Positions 53,504 to 64,000 of a DNA stretch of 64,000 nt are shown in pieces. The DNA is taken from the NCBI GenBank assembly GCA_021029095.1, contig JAJOHG010000006.1, positions 62,001 through 126,000 on the forward strand, given 5' to 3'. Position numbers and translations under genes: made by a program. The DNA is from Phellopilus nigrolimitatus (Eukaryota; Basidiomycota; Agaricomycetes; Hymenochaetales; Hymenochaetaceae). The stretch's first letter is position 1; every line of letters starts with the position of its first letter. The notes below the pieces were generated by a model that made no database searches, was not told the DNA's origin, and saw only the letters and a list, made by a program, of their open reading frames with translations.

Positions 53504-54278
53504 GGGGCAATGTACTAACGGAGAGTCGACACGGGGACGGCGGAGCACGACGATGGTAGTTGACCTTTTTCTTCAATCAGGCGGCGCGCGTTGGCAAAAC
53601 GAGCGTGCGAGCATGAGTCATCACAAATTACGGCGACTCGGCCCTTGCCGAATTTGCATCACCGTTTTGCTTCCGAACACGTGACACCGACACGTCCAGT
53701 GCATGATTGATTGATTCCATTTAATAAAGTTGTGTCTTTCCGGTACTCCGAGTACGCTTTTTTAGCGTTTCCCTTCGTTCATTGTCCCTCTGCATTTCTC
53801 TTCATAAAACCTAGTGCCGATGGACTGCTTCTTTGCGGCGTACAGTACGCATCTGCGGTTTTCACTCTTACGCCCGTATTTCTGTGCGTCTGTCGAGCCT
53901 GCCTCCAACTGCGCACGCATCTTCGTTTACCTCCGACTTCATCTGGACCTCGTTGTGAGGTCTCAGTTTGTTGTTGAGAGGTTGACCTGTGTATGAGACT
54001 CCTGCAGTTGGTGTCTGTGGCCTGACTACCGGCACCTTGGTCCGCGGAATACTTATCGCCCCCGCCATCCTGTCGACTGCAGTTCTGTATACTTTATCAT
54101 CATCGTCAGTATATCATACTTTTTTTTTATGAGCGCTTGTCTGAGAAAACTAAAACACAAAATATGCCGTCCAAACACGTCCCTAATACAGCCTGTGCAT
54201 GTATCTCGCTTCTCACCATCGCCACCCCCCGCCACGCGTGCCCGTCCCCGAGTCCATCCTGCGCCAATCCATTCACCT

Positions 54279-54316
54279 ACTGGCATCTAGCACATTGTCT
54301 AAATGCCACGTGCTTC
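54279..54316 (-). repeat. Right inverted repeat of a possible 851-bp non-autonomous element
   Basis: Reverse complement of 53466-53503 with two mismatches. No target duplication was found outside the pair. Confidence 0.6.
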
Positions 54317-54711
54317 ACAGGGATTCTCTCGTGATGGTGGTAGCGGGGTTGGACGCTTGCGATGGCTGTCAATCCGGGAGAACAGGGCGCGATCGGGCAC
54401 ATCTTATGAGTCCACAAGTGTCAGAGAATGAGCATGGACTCCGATCCGTTCGTGGGCGAGGGCTATATGACCCTTAAATATTATGTACGTCTGACTTATT
54501 TCTCGCACGCCTCTCTCTCCACTCTCCACTCTCTACTCTCCATTAGAATAGGAGCATCGGTGCCGCCCATGAACGGAGACGCGCGGAGCCAGGACACCGC
54601 TTCCGAAGGGAGACTTCTTGCCCGTGCTGAGCTTGCCGCCGTCGCGGCGCGTTGCTGCGTGCACTGCGCCCACTGGCAGTCAACGCGCCTCCACGACAGT
54701 CCAGTCTGTTT

Positions 54712-54713
<2 letters not shown>

Positions 54714-54759
<46 letters not shown>
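54714..54759 (+). repeat. (AG)n microsatellite
   Basis: An uninterrupted AG dinucleotide run of about 46 bases. It makes artefactual Arg-Glu open frames on both strands. Confidence 0.9.
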
Positions 54760-54762
<3 letters not shown>

Positions 54763-54942
54763 TTGAGCGGTCAACGAGCTGCTACCGAATTTTCCGCCCG
54801 GGGTCTCATGTATACGTGAAAAGCAGAGCTACTGAGAAATGGGTAGCGGTGTGCGCGAAATATCAATGACTCGCTAATAATTTAGTCTCTACATTGCGTG
54901 CGAATAATTTAGGCTCTCATAATTATGCATCAGAATGCCTCT

Positions 54943-55584
54943 TCAACCGAGGCGACTGCGTACGATTGCTAGCATGTCTACTGCTGCCTGACTTCCTCCA
55001 AAGGTGAATCCTCCTCTGCCATCAGGTGCCGCGCTGGTGTGCACATCGATGAAGGTAATTGGCTCGTTATGAGAGACTCCAATAAACCCTTGCGGGTCAC
55101 GAAGCCCAACGTTCACAGCTGACTGACAGGCGCGATAGATCCTAACAAAAATAAGAGTTAGATACCCTGGAAGGAATTCAAGAAAGACACAACGTCATTA
55201 CCTCTCCAGTACTGTTCGATCGTTGATCTGTCCTATGAGCTGTCTGAATTGCGAGCTTCCTTGCTGGAGACTGAAGAAATGTCTGTCACTCATGTTTACT
55301 GTCACTAGAGCATAACCGCTGGACGACGAGCGACCGGGCCTCCTGACCACTCCTTGGTATATGGTCGCCCCGTCAATGGGAAGTCCATTCACGTCCGCAA
55401 GCTGGTAGTCTCTCTGGCTCCGTTCCAACGAGTTAGTATTGGTGAACACTTTCCAGACTTTGCTCCCGATGACAAATACACCGAGGGACTCTCTTGATGA
55501 GTATGTTGGGTTGGATATGTCTATCTCGTGATCGCGGTCTCCGTCGGTATAGGTGAATGTGGAGGCCTGACTGCTGGAGGCCAT
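54943..55584 (-). CDS. Small unrecognised protein D, right copy
   Basis: Exons 55584-55202 and 55141-54943 give 193 aa, starting MASSSQASTFTYTDGDRDHE. It differs from the left copy (26975) by a few N-terminal residues, scattered substitutions and a changed C-terminus (MLAIVRSRLG). Intron position and phase are the same. The leader upstream, with the TATAAAA box and an AT-rich AATTCATAGAA block, is also conserved. Transcribed divergently from right-copy gene E, 941 bases apart; the intergenic region is lengthened by a tandem duplication. Function unknown. Confidence 0.78.
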
Positions 55585-56033
55585 AATACTTTCTGACTTG
55601 TAAATGTCGAGGAGATCGAGTGCTGAGGTGCTTTTGCTTCTATGAATTTGATTGAGCTGCAGAGAGTATGCTGTCTGCTTTTATACGCTGAACATGACTT
55701 TGTCCTAATGTTATTTTTCGAGAGAGAAACTCCCAGAGTCCGGAGCTGCTACGCTCTTTGCTTCGATTCAATGATACGTAGTGGCCACTTTGACAAACTA
55801 TTCTAAGCATGTCTTTCGACTGAGGTCGCGCCCAGAAGCATTTTCATTACATTTATCTCCAAAGACACATCAAACCTGTTTCATGTCCCTCTATTTTCTC
55901 ACACGCTCAATAATGTTCTAAAAAAGGACAGCAAAGAGTTAAGCGTGTTCTAAATATTGTTAAGATTATTGCAATGATCTCGGTCGCCGAAATATCAAGT
56001 AACCTTCGATATGTGGCACCCACCTGATATAGT

Positions 56034-56340
56034 TAGTCGATAACGCCTCGTGTGAGCCCAGATATTTTCGCGCAGGTCTAGTGCTTGTTCAGATGTCCGA
56101 AACCCTCCAGTACCGAGCAACTATGCACCCGCTCGACCAACTATGCACCCGCCCGCTCAGATATCGTACTCACGCATTACTCCGACTTTAGCTAGTCAAT
56201 GACGCCTCGTGTGAGCCCAGATATTTTCGCGCAGGTTTAGTACTCATTCAGGCGTCCGAAACACTCCAGTACCGACCAACTATGCGCCCGCCCACTCAGA
56301 TATCGTACCCGCGCGTTACTTTTATTTAGATCCATGGGAA
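56034..56340 (+). repeat. Tandem duplication (about 159-bp period) in the right D/E promoter
   Basis: Units beginning TAGTCGATAACGCCTCGTGT at 56034 and TAGTCAATGACGCCTCGTGT at 56193 share CCCAGATATTTTCGCGCAGG, a TCCAGTACCGA block and a CAACTATGC block. The left arm has a single unit (reverse complement near 26410-26530). Confidence 0.8.
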
Positions 56341-56525
56341 GAAAGATATCCGGAGTTCACATCTATTTTTTACAAAGTGCAATTGACCATGAGTTTGAAA
56401 AAAGAGCACTTATTATAAGCTACCTCGTATCGCCTTGCACACTATAAGAGCCTTGAAGGAGCATTGGTTCGTTAACATTCTGCATCCACTCTTACTCGCA
56501 AACTCAGCTCAGACACATAAACACA

Positions 56526-56940
56526 ATGTCCCTTCCCTCTGCCTCTGACTTCAAGAAACTCGAGGACATAAGCTCTTTCGGTGGAATCGAGCTAGTCTCT
56601 CGCCGTAAACATGTATGTCTGCCAGTATCTACTTATATCAAATAACTCATTGTGTATTACAGGAAAAAAGCGACATGAAATACTACCGCAAACGCATTGA
56701 CATGAGAGACAAACATTTCTTTTCCGATCAGTGAGCTATCACATTCTTCATGATGCTATCGGTATCTAATGTCTCGCACTCACCAGGGAGAAGCTTACCG
56801 CCCACGTCAAGTCCTTGGGAAGGACGGCAATCTACTTTCCGGTGATCACTGAACGCAAAGATAAGAAATGGACCGTGATCGGTGTCCCGAGAGACGCTGC
56901 GAGGGCAAGCAGGTACCTGAAACCCTCAAGTAGGCGTTAG
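56526..56940 (+). CDS. Small unrecognised protein E, right copy
   Basis: Exons 56526-56612, 56663-56730 and 56787-56940 give 102 aa, starting MSLPSASDFKKLEDISSFGG and ending KPSSRR. Introns are 50 and 56 nt with GTATGT/CAG and GTGAGC/CAG borders. It is two codons shorter than the left copy, owing to small differences in exon 3. Segments YYRKRIDMRDKHFFSDQ and AIYFPVITERKDKKWTVIG are nearly unchanged, consistent with a constrained protein. Function unknown. Confidence 0.72.
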
Positions 56941-59206
56941 GAGAGCTACGCACGTAGTACAGTTTGTCGACGATTGTTCTACCGTAACTGGCGTTGTGCA
57001 TTGCGGATATTATTTGTTGTAATACAGCACTGAGAAATATACGACAGAGAGAAGTCCTGATCTCGTAAAACCATTTCCATTCTTTCCTAACAGGCGAAAT
57101 GTGTGATAGATAACACCGTCTAGCTTGGTCAAAGTGGGCTGGATGTCAAGATTGTATCCAACTGTGCGGGGACCGCACCTGCGTCCGCATGCTTCCTGAT
57201 GTGTGCCTCAGTACCGAAATGTGTGTGTCAGACGCGCCACACGATGCAGAAGAGAGAAAGTGGGAATAGTTGCAGGATAGTGCCCATTGTGCCAATGCCA
57301 ACGCACAGGCAAGACTGACGGAGGCGGCTGCGTGTTCGGGCGCCGCTCCGCCGCTCAATGTCCACACGGTCGAACGACATACTAACCAGGAAGCACGGTA
57401 CGCAGTGCTAGATGTCACATCCACATAAGAACCCAATACAACGTGCTAAAGGACTGCCGCGCTCGGCGCCGATGCCAGTTGGGTCGCATGAAAGGAGAAC
57501 ACGCCGTGCTCTGATCCTGGAGAGATACACGCTGCACTGGCAAGTTCACTAAGTTGAATGGCTAGTCCGTGCAGAGAAAGAATCAGTCGAAAGCAATTTA
57601 TTGATAATGATGAGAAATATGGGACGGAATTGGCCCTAGCGATGGGCTGAAGGAAACAAATTCGACAAAGCGAGAAAGAAAAAGAACCGATAGAAGTAGG
57701 AGAACATACCTGAACTCTAGCGACACCATCCTTCTCAATTACACCCTATGAGCCGACGCCAGTGTTCCCGTTTCCATTGACTCCTTGGCCGACATTGAGC
57801 CTGGAAAACTCATCCACGGATGGGGCCCGTTCGAAAGGTGGGTGATCGCCAGGACAGCGGATATGCTTATGATGTACGATTCGGCACTTATTCTCCCTTT
57901 GTTTGACACGGGATGGGTGGCCTGCGTGATAGCTGCTTGAGCCAATAAAAGATTAATAGACGAAGACCAACAATGCAGAATGAGAGGAAGACGCGTACTC
58001 ACGCGCAGCGTCGGTACGTTAGGCAATGATGGACTGTACGATCTGTCCTGCACTCCGGTCTATAGGATCACGGAGCCGCCCGCAACCAGGAAGGCGCCGT
58101 CGAACGGGTGAGATACTTGAGAACAGTTCGGAGAGCGGAGAGTGTTATTGTTGTCGGCGGAACTGCTAGACCGACTACTGCGAGCGTCGGCGGACGAAAA
58201 CGGCAGATCCCGACGCGTGGACATGACGTAATCGCTTTTTGCGCTTCCTCAAATTTGGTTCCGACTCGGCCCGCCGGTTGCCGCCATGTATCTTGCAGCT
58301 TGAGGCTGCATCGCCGACTGTAGCCCCCACACGATCGTTTTGTCTGCTCCCATGCACCTCGTCATAGTCATTCAAGAGGCCACTGGAAATGCATCCATAA
58401 ATTGAAAGGCGATGCCTCTTTCGTGATTCTCATGCTTGCTTGCACCCCGTCTTCCCGGTAGCAGAGCTGAACATACTGTCTGCTGGCGAATCTGGACACC
58501 GGTACTCCATTTATGAACTGTCAATAGCCTCGTTCGAGGATACATCACGTAGTTGAGAAATAAGCACACGTACGGTGTGCTCAGAAGGAGCCGTTACTCG
58601 ACCAAAACGAAGAGCTCTCATACATGTACACGCCGACTGAGCACTTTCATCGTAGACTACCCTCCGCGAAATGTCGTGCAACGCATACTCCGCTCTTCTT
58701 TATCTCTGAAAAATATGAACCTCCAGGGTTGGTCAATTGCACAAGAGATGTCCGTACTATAATTTACGCACAGAAAAAGGAAGAACACAGCAAACGAAAG
58801 TGATTAAGTTTGGACGTCGCATGTAGAATCTAGCCGCACCACGGACAGGGCAGCGATTGGGTATCAAGTACATGCAGAGCTGAAATAAGGCAACTAGTCA
58901 AGCGAAGGTGATCGAATAACGAAAGGCGGGATGGGTCATCGAGATCTACAAACCACGCTAGTCAGAGAAACTGGGATTGTGGAGCACCTTGAGTGTCGGG
59001 TACTTACAAAGAGAGGATACTCCGTGGAACATCCCATAGCACCAATTACTTATCAGTAGTTTGAGCAAGCGAATAAAGCATGGGCCTGGATGGTTGTGTA
59101 GAGAAGTGAAGTCCTGTTCAATAAAGGTCTCGAAAGCGAGCGAACGTGCGCGGCTTACTTAGACGGATCGGCGGTGACTGCACCGTCCCAGCATGATATC
59201 CTCCGA
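56941..59206. other. Decayed sequence of the right duplication arm
   Basis: Reverse-complement match of 18133-18840 and 24397-25769, without the Copia element. The uninterrupted target site corresponding to the Copia insertion lies near 58350-58380. A minus-strand frame of 104 codons at 58053-57739 and one of 96 codons at 57436-57146 show no intact domain. No gene is supported. Confidence 0.55.
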
Positions 59207-60694
59207 TCATTTAGAGCTGATCTCGAATTTGAATCTAGCAGTCATTTCCTTGTAGTTGTTGAGCAGATCTGTATCTCCATTGTAACCTTCTTCCCACAAC
59301 TCCTCGATCCTGTCTTCCGACAACCCGGAAATTGACTGCACAGTGAGCCTCGCGTTATTGATCCTTTTCCATGGCCGCAAACTAGCCATTACGTACGAAA
59401 GGGTAGGAGAAAGTGTAAAAAAGCAATGCCTTCTTCGCAATGACACGACAAAATAGATAATACTCACAAAAATGGCATAACATCAAATTGATGGATAACC
59501 CTGAAAGACAGCCGAACCAAAACCTCCACTTTCTCGACCGAGCTTCTTGAGATCAGCTCAGAGGAGCGCGCATTCTCCCAAGTGCTTTCCAAACCAGGGA
59601 GTATATTCATCTCGAACATCAAACTCTCGCCTCTTCGCCTGGAAACCGTCTCCCAGAAGATGACAATGGGCTCGTCATGGGCAGTGAGGTCTAATCCATC
59701 GTAGTGAAACAGTTTCTTCAAATTGAGCAGTCGTGAAATGAGCTGCAAGTTATCAGATACTGGATCAGAACTTAAAGAAATTCTGATCAGAGCACGGAGA
59801 AAAGAGATGACGGGCTCTTACAAATCAACGAGAGTATCAGTAAGAAACTGCAAAAGGCAGGGACGGAAATAACGAAAATTATCTTTCGATATGGCCGTGT
59901 CCGGAATCGAATTTGAAAGACGGCGAAGAAGCTTAGCTGTTTTGTCCCGCTCAAACAGATTAAGGATTTCTATCCCATAGTACGAAAGAACTAGCCCGCT
60001 TTGTGACGAATGCAGGATAGCTTGATATTCCTGTTCGATATAGGATGGATCAAAGAAGAGACATAACCGTGGATAGTCTCGCGTCAAGCTAAGGATCTCT
60101 TCGAAAGCGGAGATTTTAATGGACAGAGAAGGGTGACTGTCAGAGTAGCCGTTAGAAATTGATGCATCGTAATTAAGAAAAAACCAGACATATGGACCTC
60201 ATAGTCGAAGCAAGGACTCCACATTGGTCAGCAACCGTTTTTTCATCCCAGCCATGGAGATTGCTTCGTAATCCCCATATGAACAATAGGTCTGTCAGAT
60301 TTTGGACGGGTACGCGCGACACAACCTGTCGATTTGAATGAGTCCCGTCGTCAGGTATCTGCAAGCGTGCGGACGTCATCATGTCCGTAATGATTTGCCC
60401 TGCTCGCCGGATCTGTGTCTTCGCGACCACCTTGCTTAAACCGTACTCTATCGCCTTTCCGACTGGCTGATAGAAGTAGTTGTCGAGGGTACGCCCTGTC
60501 CCAATGTTATTAGAGATTGTCTGTGTCAAAGAAATGGATGAGACGATCGAGCACTGCGTGTAAACGCTCCGCGATTCGTCAGTAAGAACAGAGCCAGCGT
60601 CGTCTCGCGAGTCGTCAGAGAGAACGGAGCCGGGGTCACTTTCGCCTTCATTTCGAAACAGAGTCGCACGGTTGAAGGAAACGATTTGGTCCAT
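59207..60694 (-). CDS. Unrecognised four-exon protein, copy C
   Basis: Exons 60694-60198, 60136-59822, 59770-59468 and 59381-59207 join in frame to 429 aa. The N-terminus MDQIVSFNRATLFRNEGESD carries a small internal repeat (GSVLSDDSRD / GSVLTDESRS) absent from copy B; this accounts for the 33-nt longer exon 1. Shared segments include DNYFYQPVGKAIEY, LLFIWGLR, LTRDYPRL, YYGIEILNLFERDKTAKLLR, FHYDGLDLTAHDEPIVIFWE and LSEDRIEELWEEGYNGDTD. Exons 2-4 have exactly the lengths of copy B. No known domain was recognised. It is probably functional, given the open frame despite clear divergence. Confidence 0.75.
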
Positions 60695-62615
60695 GGTCGT
60701 AGCAAGGAGACGAGGAAGGGGGTTAGGGGTAAAGGTGCGCAGTGAAAGGGTCTCGAAAGGCTACGGTGTTTATGGCAGGGACCGGGCACGCAAAGCACTG
60801 CTCAACACGTGTTGTGTGTACGAGAATCTAATGTTTTGAGGAACAGCTGAAGGTCATGCTGTGCATCAATATCAATCAGGATGAAATATGGAAACGGCAT
60901 TGTACTTCATTCTTCAGGCGATCCAAGGAGCCGTTACTCGGCTTTAAAACTAAAAGCTCTATCGCTCACACTGAATGCGCACTGCCGTTCTGGGGAACGC
61001 GGTGACAGAACTTTGATCTGCGGTATGGAGAATTCGCGTCACGAACGATTATACATGCAAAGAGGGGAGGCGGACGAGGCAGAACAGAGCAAAATCCAAA
61101 TGGAGAATGATAACGGGATGAGGAAAGTATGTCAAACAACAGAAGCTCACCCGACATCGTCCGTCTCGAACATATTTTGTCGGTCCATACCCCCACATTT
61201 CCGCACTCCCGTTTTCTTTCAGGCCGCACCGTCATCGTTGAGGTCGGGGAAGACCGTTCGGAAGCTCAGCGAACACGCCGGGGCAGTCGTTGAAAGCCTG
61301 TCAACAACCGTGCTCCGTGGACCCGCAGAAGCACCTGCGTGGCACGGGTGAATGAGCTGGACATCGAGATCGAATCCAGCTGCGCGGGACTACACCTGCA
61401 ACCGCGTGCTGACTGCTCGCGAAATGGTCTTATCGAGTGCGCCGCTCGACAAGAAGACAGCAAGGGAAGGGCATTCGCAGGATGAACTTCGCCCGCGAAG
61501 AAGACGGCTGTACGCAGGAGTGTACACAGACGGTAGGACGCTGACGGGGTAGACGACTTGTCCTCACGTTGGGGCATTGGCTGACAGGGGATGTGTGGCT
61601 TGGACAGGATGGGTAAAGTCGAGCTACGCTTCAAACGTCGACGTGGGATACATACTTGTCCGACTCGGCACTTCAACGACGTGCTGGAAGCCGCAAGCAA
61701 GTTGCAATCAATCTGCAAGGATAATATATGCTGATTTTGATGCATATTTCGCTTGCGGCAGCATTGCAACCGTGTGCACGTGGAACACGTGGAGCACGTG
61801 CCGGGCGCTCTTACCGTGTTGTTTTGCTTCCGAGTCCTCATCCCTCCTACGATATGAGTACATATTGGATTCTGGAACTCCAGAGTAAGTGATATGATTT
61901 CATGAGACACGCGCAATTTGCTTACCCAGGAAAAATAGGCGCGTATATGTAGTAGAAGGAGTCTGCTTAGGTCAGGTTCTCGAACACGGAGATGAAGAAG
62001 ATAGAGAAGACGCGAAGCTAGAGATGCGTGGCTCCAGCGAGGACGGCGCGCATCGCGCATATATTTCGATCTCTGAATTGCGGTGCGTCGCCTGAATCAT
62101 CCCTTTGTACGAGTGGATTAAACGGAGATACTGAGAGGGCAGAGCTGTCCAGGTGCAGGCCAAGATGAAAGGGACGTTCAAGCCTCTGGTGTGCAATTTT
62201 ACAAATATTGTAAATGCTCGCCGCGCGGACGGGTGACGAAGACTGGCTCGAACGTCTCGCCAAGTACTAGTACACCCTTCTCGGTCTTCGTAGAAGCCGC
62301 CGCAAGTGTCAGTTACTGATACTACGGTTACTCAGTCTACAGTGGTCCTGCAACGATATCATGAATTCACGTCAGCATGATTGGGGTGTTCCATTGTGAA
62401 GTTCCAGAGCCCAGATCGTCCATCTATTGCTTAGCCGATGGATATTAGAGAAAAGACCGCTCGTAAGCGGTTCCGGATCAGCGGTTCTTTCACTTAGAAG
62501 TCCTTCGCATACAACCGCTTCAAATTAAAGTTGCTTGGTTATTTCTCCTTCGCAAAAACCTATAAAGCTTGCGAAGAGACGACATGAATTGCTTCATCTT
62601 GCCCCTTTGCTAGTC
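60695..62615. other. outer edge of the right duplication arm and MFS upstream region
   Basis: From about 61080 to 61520 the reverse complement resembles 14330-14560 and 14934-15270. A 264-codon minus-strand frame (62060-61266) is low-complexity Ser/Arg/Leu without motifs and is judged spurious. A CTATAAAG element lies near 62559, about 55 bases before the MFS start. Confidence 0.45.
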
Positions 62616-64000
62616 ATGGGCCACGGAGTCGGAATCCTACCTGACCGACACCTTGGAGAGAATGTTCCGGGTGCGTTTTGCATTTTGCATTTGATTATTG
62701 CTCTAGGACGTTTCAGAAATCTGACCCATACCTGAAGGAACTTCTCTGCTCGATGATCTGCACAATCATGGTGCGGGACCCGTTGACGCGCTGGCCGCGG
62801 AGCTCAAGCGAGGGAAAGGAGGCGTCATCCTCATTCCACAGCCCTCTGACTCGCCTAACGATCCTTTAAACTGGCCTGTCTGGCGCAAGATGATGCTTAT
62901 GTTCACGCTCACTTTCGGCGCAGGCGTCGTGGGTGCGTTCGGGCCCATCATCGTTGCAGGGTTGGAGAAAGTTGCGGAAGACCTCGACACGGATGTTGGC
63001 GTACTCTCGAAGATGAGTGGCGACCTCATTTTAGCCAGCGGGCTTATTCTGTTGCTGTCCGCGCCCGCGAGCGTCATCTGGGGTCGACGTCCCGTTCTTC
63101 TTCTCGGGAACTTGTTTCTGCTCGTGAGCTCAATTCTGAGCGCGGTGGCAAAGGATGTGGGGAGTCTCACGACTGGTCGAATTATCGGAGGCATTGGTAT
63201 GGCTCCCATCGAGTCCCTCGTTTCTGCTACTATCGCGTATGTTCTCTCTATCAACTTAGAAAGTGTTTTTTTTGCTACTTCTAGTGATATCTTCTTCGTC
63301 CATGAGAGAGGGACTTGGATTGCTGTCTGGAGTGTAAGTGTTAAATTCTCCCTTTAACGAGATACTCGCTGATTCTCCTAATCCAGTTCGCCTTGCTGAG
63401 TGGCGTATGTGGTGTTTCCATAGTGAACGGTTACTTGATCGAAAATGCGTGCGTCTATCGATTCTGTTTCCTTCTGTTCCGCGGACATCGAACCTTTGCA
63501 TAGATCTTGGAGAATTTGTTTTGCGATCGAGGCAGTTTTGGTATGTTCGATAATCGCCATCTTCGATTTATTTTCTAATCGTAATCCCTCCAGATTGGGG
63601 TCCTGCTCATCATGACTATATTTTTTGTTCCCGAGACTGCTTACGTTCGCCAAACCGTCCACGCGATATCTGACCTTGGCGTCAAGCCTGGGTTAGGCTC
63701 TGCTTCGAATAACTCATCTCGCAGCACGTTTTCATCGGATGAGGATGTCTCTGTTGAAGATAAGACACTCGACATCGAAAGCTCAAGGAAAGAAGTCGCG
63801 AACACGTTCCTCCAACTGATAAAACCGTGGGCGGGACACCGGTTTTCTGACCAAAGCTTCTTGAAACTCAGTTCACGCGTACTGTCTCTCGGGGCCAGTC
63901 CTGTCATTGGATGGGCAATCATCGTTTTTGGGACGTCGAGTACATGGTGTACGTGCCTTCCATATAACTTGGTTTGTGAACCCAGCATGGCTAACCGCGT
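62616..64000 (+). CDS. MFS transporter, 5' part (continues beyond the window)
   Basis: Likely start MGHGVGILPDRHLGENV at 62616; a first intron leads to LLDDLHNHGAGPVDALAAEL. Then come NDPLNWPVWRK, helices LMFTLTFGAGVVGAFGPIIV and GDLILASGLILLLSAPASVI, motif A-like WGRRPVLLLGNL, LTTGRIIGGIGMAPIESLVS, and after an intron (63238-63289) DIFFVHERGTWIAVWS. Next exons give FALLSGVCGVSIVNGYLIEN and WRICFAIEAVL, then VLLIMTIFFVPETAYVR, the end of the N-terminal six-helix half, followed by a hydrophilic central loop and the start of the second half. The family (drug:proton antiporter-like MFS of basidiomycetes) exports or imports small molecules at membranes. The substrate is unknown. The first exon boundary is uncertain. 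Confidence 0.85.

Larger units (their letters stand above)
52933..54942. other. gene-free stretch with an inverted-repeat pair
   Basis: No gene was supported. It contains the 38-bp inverted repeats at 53466 and 54279, a 14-bp palindrome AGCGCTATAGCGCT near 53284, pyrimidine-rich and TATA-like short runs, and an (AG)n microsatellite at about 54714-54759. Confidence 0.5.

Noticed and set aside
54496..54869. Open frames with Arg-Glu or Leu-Ser repeats on both strands
   Set aside because: Produced by the AG microsatellite at 54714-54759.
61266..62060. 264-codon minus-strand frame
   Set aside because: No domain, biased Ser/Arg/Cys composition. It overlaps duplicated sequence whose other copies do not keep the frame.
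1..64000. tRNA, rRNA, CRISPR array, bacterial operon or phage features
   Set aside because: No cloverleaf, rRNA block or spaced repeat array was seen, and gene structure is clearly intron-rich eukaryotic.

Overview
The window looks like nuclear DNA of a basidiomycete, most likely an Agaricomycete (mushroom or wood-decay group). The basis is very intron-dense genes with 50-80 nt GT-AG introns, several multi-pass membrane proteins of a type expanded in Agaricomycetes, a multi-exon GMC oxidoreductase, and Ty3/Gypsy, Ty1/Copia and hAT elements of fungal type. The species was not identified. No tRNA, rRNA or CRISPR was seen.

Layout. (1) 1-700: a complete three-exon RidA/YjgF-family gene. (2) 987-6236: a full-length hAT DNA transposon with 17-bp inverted termini, a perfect 8-bp target duplication and a 13-exon transposase whose exons join without a stop (959 aa). 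(3) 6450-12918: a full-length chromodomain Ty3/Gypsy retrotransposon with apparently identical 395-bp LTRs. It shows a self-priming signal of Tf1 type and a canonical -1 slippery heptamer joining gag to pol. (4) 13.4-27.6 kb and 54.9-61.5 kb: two arms of an old inverted segmental duplication carrying an unrecognised four-exon gene (copies A, B, C) and a divergent pair of small unrecognised genes (here called E and D). The left arm alone is split by a full-length Ty1/Copia element (18847-24391) with an intact 1491-aa polyprotein and a primer site matching the initiator tRNA-Met anticodon arm. (5) 28.8-43.5 kb, between the arms: a complete SEC24 COPII gene, an alpha/beta hydrolase, an unrecognised multi-exon gene, then three broken fragments of unrelated host genes placed head to tail (RAD1/XPF, NUP107/NUP84, a CAP59-like GT69 glycosyltransferase). 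(6) 43.5-53 kb: a GMC oxidoreductase, a poorly understood coding-like stretch, and two convergent multi-pass membrane protein genes. (7) 62.6-64 kb: the 5' part of an MFS transporter that runs off the window.

Housekeeping genes (SEC24, RidA) sit among fast-evolving genes and recent transposon insertions. The strongest unusual signals are the chimeric cluster of captured gene fragments (39.1-42.9 kb), the two different non-canonical primer sites of the two retrotransposons, the predicted gag-pol frameshift site, two microexons (8 nt and 11 nt) that encode active-site or cofactor motifs, and the inverted duplication with a 22-bp palindrome in its divergent promoter. Exon boundaries were read by eye from splice signals, reading frame and remembered family consensus. 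No alignment or search was run.
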